A DNA stretch of 64,000 nucleotides from Deltaproteobacteria bacterium RBG_13_43_22 (GTDB taxonomy: Bacteria; Desulfobacterota; RBG-13-43-22), in contig MGQB01000038.1 of the NCBI GenBank assembly GCA_001797675.1, positions 1-64,000 of the forward strand, written 5' to 3'. The notes beneath the pieces were generated by a model. It did no database searches. It was not told the origin of the DNA and saw only the letters and a list, made by a program, of their open reading frames with translations. Positions within the stretch are counted from its first letter, which is position 1, and each line of letters starts with the position of its first letter. This document shows positions 24,546 through 32,248 of the stretch, piece after piece. The translations under genes and the position numbers were made by a program.

Positions 24546-25025
24546 TCAGTTCTTCGGCTTTTGTTTCTGGATTTCCTTCAAATGTCTCACGGTGATCCTG
24601 TCGTGTTCGCGGTTCATGGCTTCCTTGGCACGGATCAACGGGTCAATGTCCAGGATATGGCACATTCCCGAGGGAAGTTCGACTTTGACAGCCTGCCGGA
24701 AGACTTCATCAAAATCACCAAGGCCCAGAATTTCGCTCAGACAATCCACATTCCCGAGGTCTGTACTTAAATAAAGATTCTTTAGGCCGGCGCACTGCTC
24801 AGGGGTGAGATTCAGCGGCAAATCTGTCCTGGGGCGATGAAAGGGATGCAGATCCGTGAAGGCCTCCTGAATCCGCATCAAATTGGTTTCCGTGAACCGG
24901 CAACAAATGTCCAGGTCGCGTGTGACCAAGGTGACCCCGTGGGCTACGGCCGCAAATCCGCCCACGAGGACGAATTCGACGTCCGAAACAATTAACCGAC
25001 GCACCAGTTCGCTAAGATTCTGCAT
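24546..25025 (-). CDS. Nucleotidyltransferase (AbiEii/DUF6036-like)
   Basis: 159 aa. FVLVGGFAAVAHGVTLVTRD (18-37) followed by LDI is the active-site pattern of small nucleotidyltransferases related to AbiEii and MNT toxins. The C-terminus is basic (RHLKEIQKQKPKN). It overlaps the upstream 72-aa gene by 14 nt, a typical toxin-antitoxin layout with the small gene first. The role as toxin is inferred. Confidence 0.72.
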   Translation of the reverse strand: MQNLSELVRRLIVSDVEFVLVGGFAAVAHGVTLVTRDLDICCRFTETNLMRIQEAFTDLHPFHRPRTDLPLNLTPEQCAGLKNLYLSTDLGNVDCLSEILGLGDFDEVFRQAVKVELPSGMCHILDIDPLIRAKEAMNREHDRITVRHLKEIQKQKPKN

Positions 25026-25230
25026 TCCGTCTTTTCATGGCGGCGCGCAGTGACCCGGCAAAATTCAAGGCGTCGTCGTTGGCGAGCATTCTTTCCCAGG
25101 GGGTCAAGCGAAGACTTTCCTCCAGCAGGGTCAAATCAATGCCTTGATCATCAGCTCCCTTACCGGCCGGGAGGTAACCCGTCGAAGCCTCTTTCAAAAC
25201 ATTCCCATTCTTTTTGATCTGATCCGGCAT
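25012..25230 (-). CDS. Small partner of the nucleotidyltransferase, putative antitoxin
   Basis: 72 aa, mainly acidic and helical, with LTPWERMLANDDALNF near 42-57, a segment often seen in short proteins preceding nucleotidyltransferases. No DNA-binding motif is clear. The 14-nt overlap with the nucleotidyltransferase supports a functional pair. No good ribosome-binding site is visible before the ATG. Confidence 0.55.
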   Translation of the reverse strand: MPDQIKKNGNVLKEASTGYLPAGKGADDQGIDLTLLEESLRLTPWERMLANDDALNFAGSLRAAMKRRNAES

Positions 25231-25270
25231 GAAATTGTAATTATTATTTCAGGTTAGCCTTTTGGGCATT

Positions 25271-25521
25271 TCAACAGGCGCATACCAATTCAGTTACTAC
25301 GAGCTTGGGGGATATCCAGCGTCCAGCAGAGTCCTTCTTGTATCTTGACTCCTCCGGAATTTCTTCAAGTGTCCCCATTTTTTCTGCCTCTTCGACAAAT
25401 AGCCTTACCGCGGTCTTCAACATTTCTTTGGCCTGTTGAATATCCCGGCCACAGTTTGAAATATCGAACTCCGGGCAGTAGGCCGCCTAAGTCTGGTCCT
25501 CCTTGAAGACTACGATATCCT
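25271..25521 (-). pseudogene. HicB-like antitoxin remnant with in-frame stop
   Basis: Minus-strand translation gives VFKEDQT, a TAG stop, then AAYCPEFDISNCGRDIQQAK, VRLFVEEAEKMGTLEE and KLVVTEL, the HicB family pattern (YxPELDI, GxTxEEA). The 5' end stops at the border of repeat A3. No hicA is adjacent. It is a dead antitoxin gene. Confidence 0.65.
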
Positions 25522-25641
25522 ATTGAAGCTCCCTGCACCAAGGTGCAGGGAATCTTCCAGGCAAGGAAAGGGTTTATTTGTTGTAGTTCGCTCGCTAACC
25601 CACGCAGCAAGCTGCGGGGAATGCGCTCGCTATTCCTGTTC
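25522..25641 (-). repeat. Dispersed hairpin repeat family A (A3)
   Basis: A 120-bp copy, reverse orientation, nearly identical to A2 at 17400-17519. It borders the truncated hicB. The remaining spacer to 25843 is AT-rich with a short-word tract near 25760-25800. Confidence 0.93.
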
Positions 25642-25843
25642 AATTGGTATTATCTTTCCCCCCGTTAATGTTAACAGATATTTTTGCAGCCTGAATGACT
25701 TATAAGATCAACTGCGTATTATTTTAACAGAAAACAAGATTAAAAGCTAAAATAATAAAAGACGTTCGGCGAATAAAAGGTTCAGGGCAGAGGGCAGAGG
25801 GCATCTGACCCCAGCCATGCACTGAGCCAGGGAAAGTGAGCTG

Positions 25844-26596
25844 TTACCGATATGGATTTGCGAGGGAGGTATTCTGGTCGCACTCAGGCCCGATGAACCA
25901 GATGGGGTATCTCAGCCCTCTGGCATAAAGCCCCTTAAGCCCCTCGACGGCATGTCCGACCGCGCCCGGCGGCAGGGCTATGACCAGTTCATCATCGGTA
26001 ACGGAGCCGAACCTTCGCTCGCCCGTGCAGGGTATGGCCAGGGAGGGCTTGCCGGTTACATAACACTTGGCTAACGAATCGGTACAGGCCCCCTCGCCGA
26101 TAAAGGAAAACTGCAAAAGCTCGTAGTCGGTAAACTGGATGCCGTTCATCAAAAGGGACATCTGGGCGGGATTGCCGTAGACCAGGACGACATCGGGCTC
26201 GAAGCTGACAAACTGCAAGGGTGCGAGTACAACGGCCTCTCCCGGCGGGATTAACGGGTAATCCGCCTGCTGCTTCAGGGCATCCTCTTTGGTCCCGAAC
26301 CAGGACACCCGCGCGAAGGTCTCCGCTTCCCGCTGTTTCGCCTCGTCGGTCGTAGCAGCCAGTCCGCTCAGCCTGGCGCAGCGTTCGCCTAAATTGTTTC
26401 GGGTTATCCCGATAGTCCAGCCTGCCCTCCGCACCAGGGAGGGTAACTGGCAAAAATTAAATGCACGGTCAAACTTTTGTAACTTCGGTATCTTCTCCAT
26501 CTCGGCCGCTTTTTCGAACTTTTTGTAGGCAATCGGCCGCGTGGTGAGACGAAGAAGACGCTCCAGCTCTAAAGCAAATTCCGCCCAGTTAGCCAT
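25844..26596 (-). CDS. DUF169 domain protein
   Basis: 250 aa. The start TTRPIAYKKF, conserved Cys residues (FNFCQLP, ERCARLSG, GEGACTDSLAKCYVTGKP), PPGEAVVLAPL near 118 and CTGERRFG near 187 are those of the DUF169 family (PF02596), common in anaerobes and methanogens. Its function is unknown; a cofactor- or Fe-S-binding role has been suggested because of the cysteines. AAAAGGAG lies before the ATG. It is a lone gene between two direct copies of repeat A (A3 and A4). Confidence 0.82.
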   Translation of the reverse strand: MANWAEFALELERLLRLTTRPIAYKKFEKAAEMEKIPKLQKFDRAFNFCQLPSLVRRAGWTIGITRNNLGERCARLSGLAATTDEAKQREAETFARVSWFGTKEDALKQQADYPLIPPGEAVVLAPLQFVSFEPDVVLVYGNPAQMSLLMNGIQFTDYELLQFSFIGEGACTDSLAKCYVTGKPSLAIPCTGERRFGSVTDDELVIALPPGAVGHAVEGLKGLYARGLRYPIWFIGPECDQNTSLANPYR

Positions 26597-26718
26597 TCTT
26601 TTTTCTCCTTTTCAATTTGATTAGGGGCACAAGGCCGATTTAAAAGTAAACGGTAGACAGAAGACTGAAGGAAAATCGGGAAACAAAGGCCTGCCTGATT
26701 TAAAAGATTACGATCACT

Positions 26719-26848
26719 ATTGAAGCTCCCTGCACCAAGGTGCAGGGAATCTTCCAGGCAAGGAAAGGGTTTATTTGTTGTAGTTCGCTCGCTAACCCAC
26801 GCAGTCCCGCTGCAAGCGGGACGGGGAATGCGCTCGCTATTCCTGTTC
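26719..26848 (-). repeat. Dispersed hairpin repeat family A (A4)
   Basis: A 130-bp copy in reverse orientation. Its first hairpin has the longer stem (GTCCCGCTGCAAGCGGGAC) shared with A1. The rest of 26597-26947 shows no gene. Confidence 0.92.
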
Positions 26849-26947
26849 AAAACACTGGAAAGCACGGCAACCCCTTGTTCTTTAAACGCCCGCGGCAACA
26901 CCGAAGAAGGGTTCAGCTTTTTGAACCGGTCATAAATTGTGACCGGT

Positions 26948-27367
26948 TCATTTCGATCGAAACTGAAGCGCCTTCCCTTTCTTTTCCCATTCGCGCATGC
27001 CTCCCTGAAAATGAAACACCCTCGTATATCCCATACGAACCAGTTTCTCAACGGCAATGTCGCTCATTCGTCCTGTTCTACAGTAAACAACGATCTTGGC
27101 GTCTTTCTGCCGAGGCAGTTTTTCTTTGTTCTGATCCATGGCATTGAACGGAATAAAGAGGTCTGTTCCCGGAAGCTCCCCCTCATAGGGAATGTGAACG
27201 TTGATCAGTACGAAATCTTTATTTTTCATCATCTCAGTAAATTGAGCTGCGGAAATATTTACGTACCCTTTCTCTCCCATGGACCAAACCCGAGGGACAA
27301 AAGATCCCATCCATCCCACAAGAATCAGCAAAGCAGACAAACCTGCCGTATATTTTATCTTTTTCAT
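26948..27367 (-). CDS. Exported rhodanese-like sulfurtransferase
   Basis: 139 aa. An N-terminal signal peptide or anchor (about 4-30) precedes a single rhodanese domain: FVLINVHIPYEGELPGT, then the active-site loop VVYCRTGRMS with C96, and VFHFQGGMREWEK. It would act in the cell envelope on sulfane sulfur or as a persulfide carrier. AAAAGGAG precedes the ATG. No partner gene is adjacent. Confidence 0.85.
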   Translation of the reverse strand: MKKIKYTAGLSALLILVGWMGSFVPRVWSMGEKGYVNISAAQFTEMMKNKDFVLINVHIPYEGELPGTDLFIPFNAMDQNKEKLPRQKDAKIVVYCRTGRMSDIAVEKLVRMGYTRVFHFQGGMREWEKKGKALQFRSK

Positions 27368-27537
27368 GATTTCTCCTTTTGAGCGAAGGCGAAGAATCTT
27401 AACTTCTTCCTATCATTAAGCCTCAGGATTTCTCCCTTCGGTCGAAATGACAATAAAGGAAATTGCAACACCGTCTCTTGCTACAGGGGGAAAGGGAGGT
27501 TCACCGCCCAATCAATGTCTCAGACGGTTGTAATGAA

Positions 27538-27723
27538 TCAGACCGCTCCCACCACAGTGGCGATACCGATTCCCCCGCCGCCGCAAAGCATCTGGAGGCC
27601 GGGCTTCCCCCCGGTACGCTTGAGGTGGTGGACCATCTCCCCAAAGTACATGACCCCGGAAGCACCGATGGGATGACCCAGGGCAATAGCCCCGCCGGTC
27701 GGGTTAATCCGGAGATCAAATTA
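27538..27723 (-). pseudogene. Thiolase C-terminal fragment
   Basis: Minus-strand translation gives DLRINPTGGAIALGHPIGAS, then FGEMVHHLKRTGGKPGLQ and CGGGGIGIATVVGAV before a stop. These are the C-terminal catalytic His and Cys motifs of acetyl-CoA acyltransferase. Only about 60 of some 390 residues remain and a stop precedes them. Spacer 27368-27537 and 27724-28040 show no gene; a hairpin-like GGATTTCTCCCTTCGGTCGA word lies near 27425-27444. Confidence 0.75.
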
Positions 27724-28040
27724 AAAGAAATTATAAAAGGGCATTAAAACAAGAGTCAAGGAAAAAGGCCGGGGAGTTGATTTATTCTCCTTGACCGGTT
27801 ATCCGGGTTATTTTATAATCCTCCCATCAAAAAGAAAAATCTTACCCAAGATAAGACGGTTGTGAAGAAAGCAGTTTCTCTTTACAATTTTTTCCATTAA
27901 AACTTGCTCTGCCATACTCCAAGCCCGGATAAGATAGAAGCCGAACCGATATCCTGAATTTGAACTAACCGGCGTGTATTTATTGCTTTGAACTATCTCA
28001 TCAACCTACTAAGTCTTAATATTCGAAGGAGTTGGAACTG

Positions 28041-29588
28041 ATGGAAATCAAGCACCCGAGGGAAATGGTCAAGGAGAAGCCGGACAAACCGGCTTACATC
28101 ATGGCTTCCACCGGCGAGGTGGTTACCCGCCTTCAGCTCGATCAACGGGCCAATCAATGCGCCCGAATGCTTCGTTCCCTGGGGTTGAAAACCGGGGACC
28201 ACATTTCCATCTTCATGGAAAACAACCGTCAGTTCCTGGAGATCTGCACGGCTGCCTCCCGTTCGGGTCTTTTTTACACGGCCATCAGCACCCATCTGAC
28301 CCTTTCGGAGGTCGAGTACATCATCAACGACAGCGGGGCCAAGGTCCTGTTTACCTCTATGGCCATGAGTCCGGTGGCCTCCGAGCTCATCGAAAGGATT
28401 TCGGAAAAGATAACCCGGATCATGGTCGGCGGAACAAAGGAAGGGTTCGAGCCTTATGAAAAGAAGGTTTACGGGTTCCCGGTAGACCCTTTACCCGACC
28501 CGGTTACCGGCACGGACATGCTTTATTCTTCCGGGACCACAGGCCGGCCCAAGGGTATCAAGGTTCAACTGGACGATATCCCCTACGGGGAGATCCAGGC
28601 CAAAACTATGGGACTGATTCTCCTGTTCGGTTTTCATGAAGAGGTTGTTTATCTTTCACCGGCGCCCCTCTACCACGCCGCTCCTCTGAGATTCGTTATG
28701 ATCACCCTCCGGAGCGGCGGGACGGCCGTTATCATGGACCGCTTCGTTGCTCTTACCTGTCTGGAGCTTATTGATAAATATAAAGTCACCCACAGCCAGT
28801 GGGTTCCGACCATGTTCATCCGGATGCTTAGACTTCCCGGGGAGGAAAGAAACCGCTATGATCTTTCCTCACATAAAGTCGCCATTCATGCCGCTGCCCC
28901 CATTTCGGTCCAGATAAAACAGCAGATGATCGAATGGTGGGGGCCCATCTTGATAGAATACTACGCGGGGACCGAAGGAAACGGGCTTTGTGCCGTTAAC
29001 TCCCGGGACTGGCTGGTTCACCAGGGAACCGTGGGGCTTCCGATCATCGGCGTTCCCCACATCCTGGATGAGGAGGGAAACGACCTTCCCCCCGGTGAAA
29101 TCGGGACGATCTATTTTTCCGATGGACGGGACTTCGAATATCACAACGATCCGGAAAAAACCGCCGCTTCCAGGAACGAAAAAGGCTGGACCACCCTCAA
29201 TGATGTGGGCTACCTGGACGAAGAGGGCTATTTGTATTTAACGGACCGTAAAACCAATATGATCATATCCGGGGGGGTCAACATCTACCCCCAGGAAGCT
29301 GAAAACATCCTGATCACTCATCCCCAGGTCCTGGACGTGGCCGTGCTGGGGGTCCCCAACGAAGAGTTCGGAGAGGAAGTCAAGGGGATCGTTCAGCCCA
29401 GTACCATGGCCGAGGCAGGACCGGAACTCGAAGCGGAACTGATCCGTTTTTGCCATCAGCATCTGGCAAAAATAAAATGCCCGGTGAGCATCGATTTTGA
29501 AAATGAGCTCCCGCGAACCCCCACCGGGAAACTTTTAAAACGGCTTCTCAAAGACCGGTACTGGGAGGGGAACGAAAAAAGGATTTAA
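28041..29588 (+). CDS. Acyl-CoA synthetase (AMP-forming)
   Basis: 515 aa from ATG 28041, with AAGGAG 9 nt upstream. ANL motifs: MLYSSGTTGRPKGIK near 163, YYAGTEGNG near 313, GWTTLNDVGYLDEEG near 376, DRKTNMIISGGVNIYPQEAE near 400 and the lysine motif PRTPTGKLLKR near the C-terminus. It would activate an acyl acid; the GTEGN signature occurs in many crotonobetaine/fatty-acyl-type ligases. It stands alone, between a thiolase remnant and a B repeat. Confidence 0.86.
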   Translation: MEIKHPREMVKEKPDKPAYIMASTGEVVTRLQLDQRANQCARMLRSLGLKTGDHISIFMENNRQFLEICTAASRSGLFYTAISTHLTLSEVEYIINDSGAKVLFTSMAMSPVASELIERISEKITRIMVGGTKEGFEPYEKKVYGFPVDPLPDPVTGTDMLYSSGTTGRPKGIKVQLDDIPYGEIQAKTMGLILLFGFHEEVVYLSPAPLYHAAPLRFVMITLRSGGTAVIMDRFVALTCLELIDKYKVTHSQWVPTMFIRMLRLPGEERNRYDLSSHKVAIHAAAPISVQIKQQMIEWWGPILIEYYAGTEGNGLCAVNSRDWLVHQGTVGLPIIGVPHILDEEGNDLPPGEIGTIYFSDGRDFEYHNDPEKTAASRNEKGWTTLNDVGYLDEEGYLYLTDRKTNMIISGGVNIYPQEAENILITHPQVLDVAVLGVPNEEFGEEVKGIVQPSTMAEAGPELEAELIRFCHQHLAKIKCPVSIDFENELPRTPTGKLLKRLLKDRYWEGNEKRI

Positions 29589-29630
29589 ATCAGCAAGCCT
29601 AATATCAGCAATGATATTCTCGTAAAGAAA

Positions 29631-29740
29631 GGGATGGGGTCCATTCTTTCCAATGGACATCCTTTTGTCCGGGGTTCATCAGGCAAGGCGGTAAACTGTT
29701 CCCCGATGGTTTATTCGGAAAGATTTGACCCCGGTACGAG
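29631..29740 (+). repeat. Dispersed repeat family B (B3)
   Basis: GGGATGGGGTCCATTC begins a copy whose terminal stem is GTCCATT (29639-29645) / AATGGAC (29652-29658). In B4 the equivalent stem is GTCAATTC / GAATTGAC, so the A-T pair has changed to C-G on both sides. TCAGGCAAGGCGGTAAAC and TTATTCGGAAAGATTTGACC follow. Confidence 0.85.
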
Positions 29741-29809
29741 GCTCTTCTTTGTTTTGCTGAAACCCAGTGACTGTGGACCTTAAAAACAGATAAAGCCGTT
29801 CTTTATATT

Positions 29810-30031
29810 CTAGGGAAGGGATGATCCATCCCATTTATGTTCAGGATCTGGGACAAAAGTAACACCACCATATCCCCAGCCATAGGCTAATTGGAGCGTC
29901 GTGTCCTTTTCGTACTCCAGGTTGTACATAAATACCAGCCAGCCTCCTGGAATTTTTGAGCGATAAACATTGAAGACGGGCATTTGGTCTTTAAATTCAC
30001 GATCCTGCTCCAGCTTTTCTAATTTAAGCAT
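29810..30031 (-). CDS. Small conserved-looking protein of unknown function
   Basis: 73 aa with a strong AAAGGAGG site. The sequence is aromatic- and Gly-rich (GGWLVFMYNLEYEKDTTL, YGWGYGGVTFVPDP) and probably forms a small beta sheet. No signal peptide. It is the last of a run of short minus-strand genes. I do not recognise the family. Confidence 0.5.
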   Translation of the reverse strand: MLKLEKLEQDREFKDQMPVFNVYRSKIPGGWLVFMYNLEYEKDTTLQLAYGWGYGGVTFVPDPEHKWDGSSLP

Positions 30032-30054
30032 TGCTATCCTCCTTTAATGAAGAC

Positions 30055-30177
30055 TTAATGAATTGCTTGAATTAGATCCTTGGCCAGTTGGACAACCATC
30101 TTAGTAAAGGGGTCCATCTCTGGGCCGTCATTCTTTTCTATGAAATCTTTTATCTTCTTTCTTCCTCTGGATGCCAC
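30055..30177 (-). CDS. Possible 40-aa ORF
   Basis: GTG start at 30177 overlapping the end of the 60-aa gene; the product (DFIEKNDGPEMDPFTKMVVQ and LAKDLIQAIH at the end) looks like a compact helical peptide and ends just before the ribosome-binding site of the 73-aa gene. Length gives little statistical support. Confidence 0.3.
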   Translation of the reverse strand: MASRGRKKIKDFIEKNDGPEMDPFTKMVVQLAKDLIQAIH

Positions 30178-30332
30178 CGCCCATAAACTCTTAAACTCAA
30201 TTCTAACCGTTCCCCGTCTTTGGGGAACCAGGGTTCTTTATTGTCTGAACACGACATGACCGTATGGATTTCATCAAGCAGGTTGAGAAAGGCATCCCAG
30301 TATTCCTCATCAAATAGAGGGAGTTCAGTCAT
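30150..30332 (-). CDS. Small hypothetical protein
   Basis: 60 aa, acidic N-terminus (FDEEYWDAFLNLLDEIHTVM) and a C-terminus with RLELSLRVYGRWHPEE. It begins 4 nt after the stop of the 58-aa gene, which implies coupled translation. Family not recognised. Confidence 0.45.
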   Translation of the reverse strand: MTELPLFDEEYWDAFLNLLDEIHTVMSCSDNKEPWFPKDGERLELSLRVYGRWHPEEERR

Positions 30333-30336
30333 GTCT

Positions 30337-30513
30337 TTATTCGATGGGTGCCTTGTACATCTCCCGCAGTCTCTTTATTTCCTCCAACACCTCTGCCTTG
30401 GTAATGATTCCCTTCCTGTCCAAGATATTAATAAGGGCCTCCTGTTCAAAGACGTTACTGGTAAATAGTTCTTTGAAAGAAATCATATCGTCGGGGTCTA
30501 TTTTCTCTTCCAT
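30337..30513 (-). CDS. Small helical protein (58 aa)
   Basis: 58 aa, with GGAG before the ATG. The sequence DDMISFKELFTSNVFEQEAL followed by INILDRKGIITKAEVLEEIK resembles a recurring short protein of deltaproteobacterial genomes (recollection, unnamed). The DRKGIITKAE part looks like a helix-turn-helix half. It heads a set of short overlapping genes down to 29810. Confidence 0.55.
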   Translation of the reverse strand: MEEKIDPDDMISFKELFTSNVFEQEALINILDRKGIITKAEVLEEIKRLREMYKAPIE

Positions 30514-30616
30514 ATCAATTTCTCCGATCTAATACCGGGCCGGATAAGGCTCAGAATGGCCCATAGGCTGATTCAGGTTGTATAGGTACGGCCTGGTCAA
30601 TTCCTTTCTCCGTCAT

Positions 30617-31963
30617 CTATTCCGGTTTGAATCCGGCTAAAATAGGCTTAATGATATCCAGGGCTTTATCGGCTTCTTCCACAGTGATGGTACAGGGCGG
30701 ACAGATCTCCATTCGGTTTAAATTCGGCCCCTGGATACGGGTCCAGATACCCTGTTCATAGAGTTTCTGGGTCAACACTCCATTCTGCGCCACAGAAATC
30801 GGCTTTTTACTTCCCTTGTCCGTTACCAGTTCTATTGCCTGAAAAAGACCACGCCCCCCATGTTGACCCACGCAGGGGAGCGGCATGAATTCGGCGTCCA
30901 GACGGTTCTTGATATGCTCGCCTACCTTGGCCGCATTTTCCGCTATCCTGTTTTTCAAATAATAGTCTATGGTGGCAATGGAGGCCGCGCAGCAGACCGG
31001 ATGGGCCGCATAAGTGAATCCATGGGGGAAGGGTTTCCCTTCAAAGGCGGAATAAACCTCGTCACTGAAGGCCACGCCTCCGAAGGGCAGAACCGCAGCG
31101 GTGATTCCTTTGGCCATGGTCATTATATCCGGTTGGAGATTCCAGTGCTCCGAAGCAAACATTTTGCCGGTCCGGCAAAAGCCGGTCATCACCTCGTCAA
31201 CGATTAACAGGATATTGTTCTTCCTGCAGATCTCGGTGACCATGGCCCACCACTCAGCAGGAGGCTCAACGTGGCCACCAGAACCGAGTATCGGCTCAGC
31301 GATGAAGGCAGCAATGGTCGCCGCTCCCTCCTGCTGAACAACTTTTTCCATAAACCGGGCACTCATTACCGCACTATCAGGAACATCACCGAACATGGAT
31401 CGATAGTCGTAGTAGCTGGGTACCCGCAGAAAGCCGGCCGGCGCCGGACCAAAGGGACTGTGCATCCTGCCGCCTCCCAACCCGGTGACATTGATGGAAT
31501 AACCGCTCAATCCATGATAAGAATCGTACAGGCTGATAATCTTGTACTTACCGGCCTGCCCCTTGAAATACCAGTAGGCCCGGGCCATTTTAAGCGCTGT
31601 ATCGGTTGCCTCTGAGCCCCCGCAGGTGTAGTAGAAACGTTTCAGACCTCCCGGGGTAATTTGGGCCAGCTTCTGACTCAGTTCAATGGCATAGACATTG
31701 GTTTGCCCATAGAAATTGGTCACATAGTGAATCTTGTCCAGCGCCGCGGTTATAGCCTCAATAATCTCCGGACAGTGATGCCCCAGATTAGAGCAGACCA
31801 GCTGAGAGGCAAAGTCCATATATTCTTTGCCCTCCGTGTCTACCAGATAGATGCCATGACCCTTTTCGAAAACCCTGCTTATCTCCTGCCCGGTTATCCA
31901 CCAGGGGTGGACCTGGTGTTCTTTGTCTGCCTGGATGAGTTCCTGTGTCCTTTTGCTTGTCAT
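30617..31963 (-). CDS. Class III PLP-dependent aminotransferase
   Basis: 448 aa from ATG 31963 (AAAGGAG upstream; a TTG 17 codons earlier is less likely). Motifs: YTCGGSEATDTALKMARAYW near 112-131, IIDEV-type LLIVDEVMTGFCRTGK near 250 and the PLP lysine in TMAKGITAAVLPFGG near 282. It resembles taurine- or beta-alanine-type omega-aminotransferases. Amino donor and acceptor cannot be told from the sequence. The divergent amidohydrolase at 32249 may act in the same nitrogen-compound pathway. The 285-bp spacer between them shows no other gene. Confidence 0.87.
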   Translation of the reverse strand: MTSKRTQELIQADKEHQVHPWWITGQEISRVFEKGHGIYLVDTEGKEYMDFASQLVCSNLGHHCPEIIEAITAALDKIHYVTNFYGQTNVYAIELSQKLAQITPGGLKRFYYTCGGSEATDTALKMARAYWYFKGQAGKYKIISLYDSYHGLSGYSINVTGLGGGRMHSPFGPAPAGFLRVPSYYDYRSMFGDVPDSAVMSARFMEKVVQQEGAATIAAFIAEPILGSGGHVEPPAEWWAMVTEICRKNNILLIVDEVMTGFCRTGKMFASEHWNLQPDIMTMAKGITAAVLPFGGVAFSDEVYSAFEGKPFPHGFTYAAHPVCCAASIATIDYYLKNRIAENAAKVGEHIKNRLDAEFMPLPCVGQHGGRGLFQAIELVTDKGSKKPISVAQNGVLTQKLYEQGIWTRIQGPNLNRMEICPPCTITVEEADKALDIIKPILAGFKPE

Positions 31964-32248
31964 TTTGACTCCTTTTAAATTGATGGGTCCTTCCAGAAGG
32001 GTTTTTTCCCTCAATAAGCCTTTTGGTCAAAGCCCAAATTAACAAACTTTAAGACGTAAGGCAAGGTAACATTGGTGGGGAATGAGGGCCTCATTATTTT
32101 CTTTTTGACGAAGCCCCTGCGGAAGATTACTATGGGAGCCATAGATGCATCAGCCAATTTCAAGACCTCCGCTGTTTCTCTATGCTCTCTGACCGATAAG
32201 GCCGGAAAAAACCTTATGAATTACGAGTGACGAAAGGGGGAAGAGACC

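Noticed and set aside
25523-25705. Recurring predicted peptide KLPAPRCRESSRQGKG in repeat A copies
   Set aside because: It is only the translation of the hairpin repeat and appears wherever the repeat does, with different ends.
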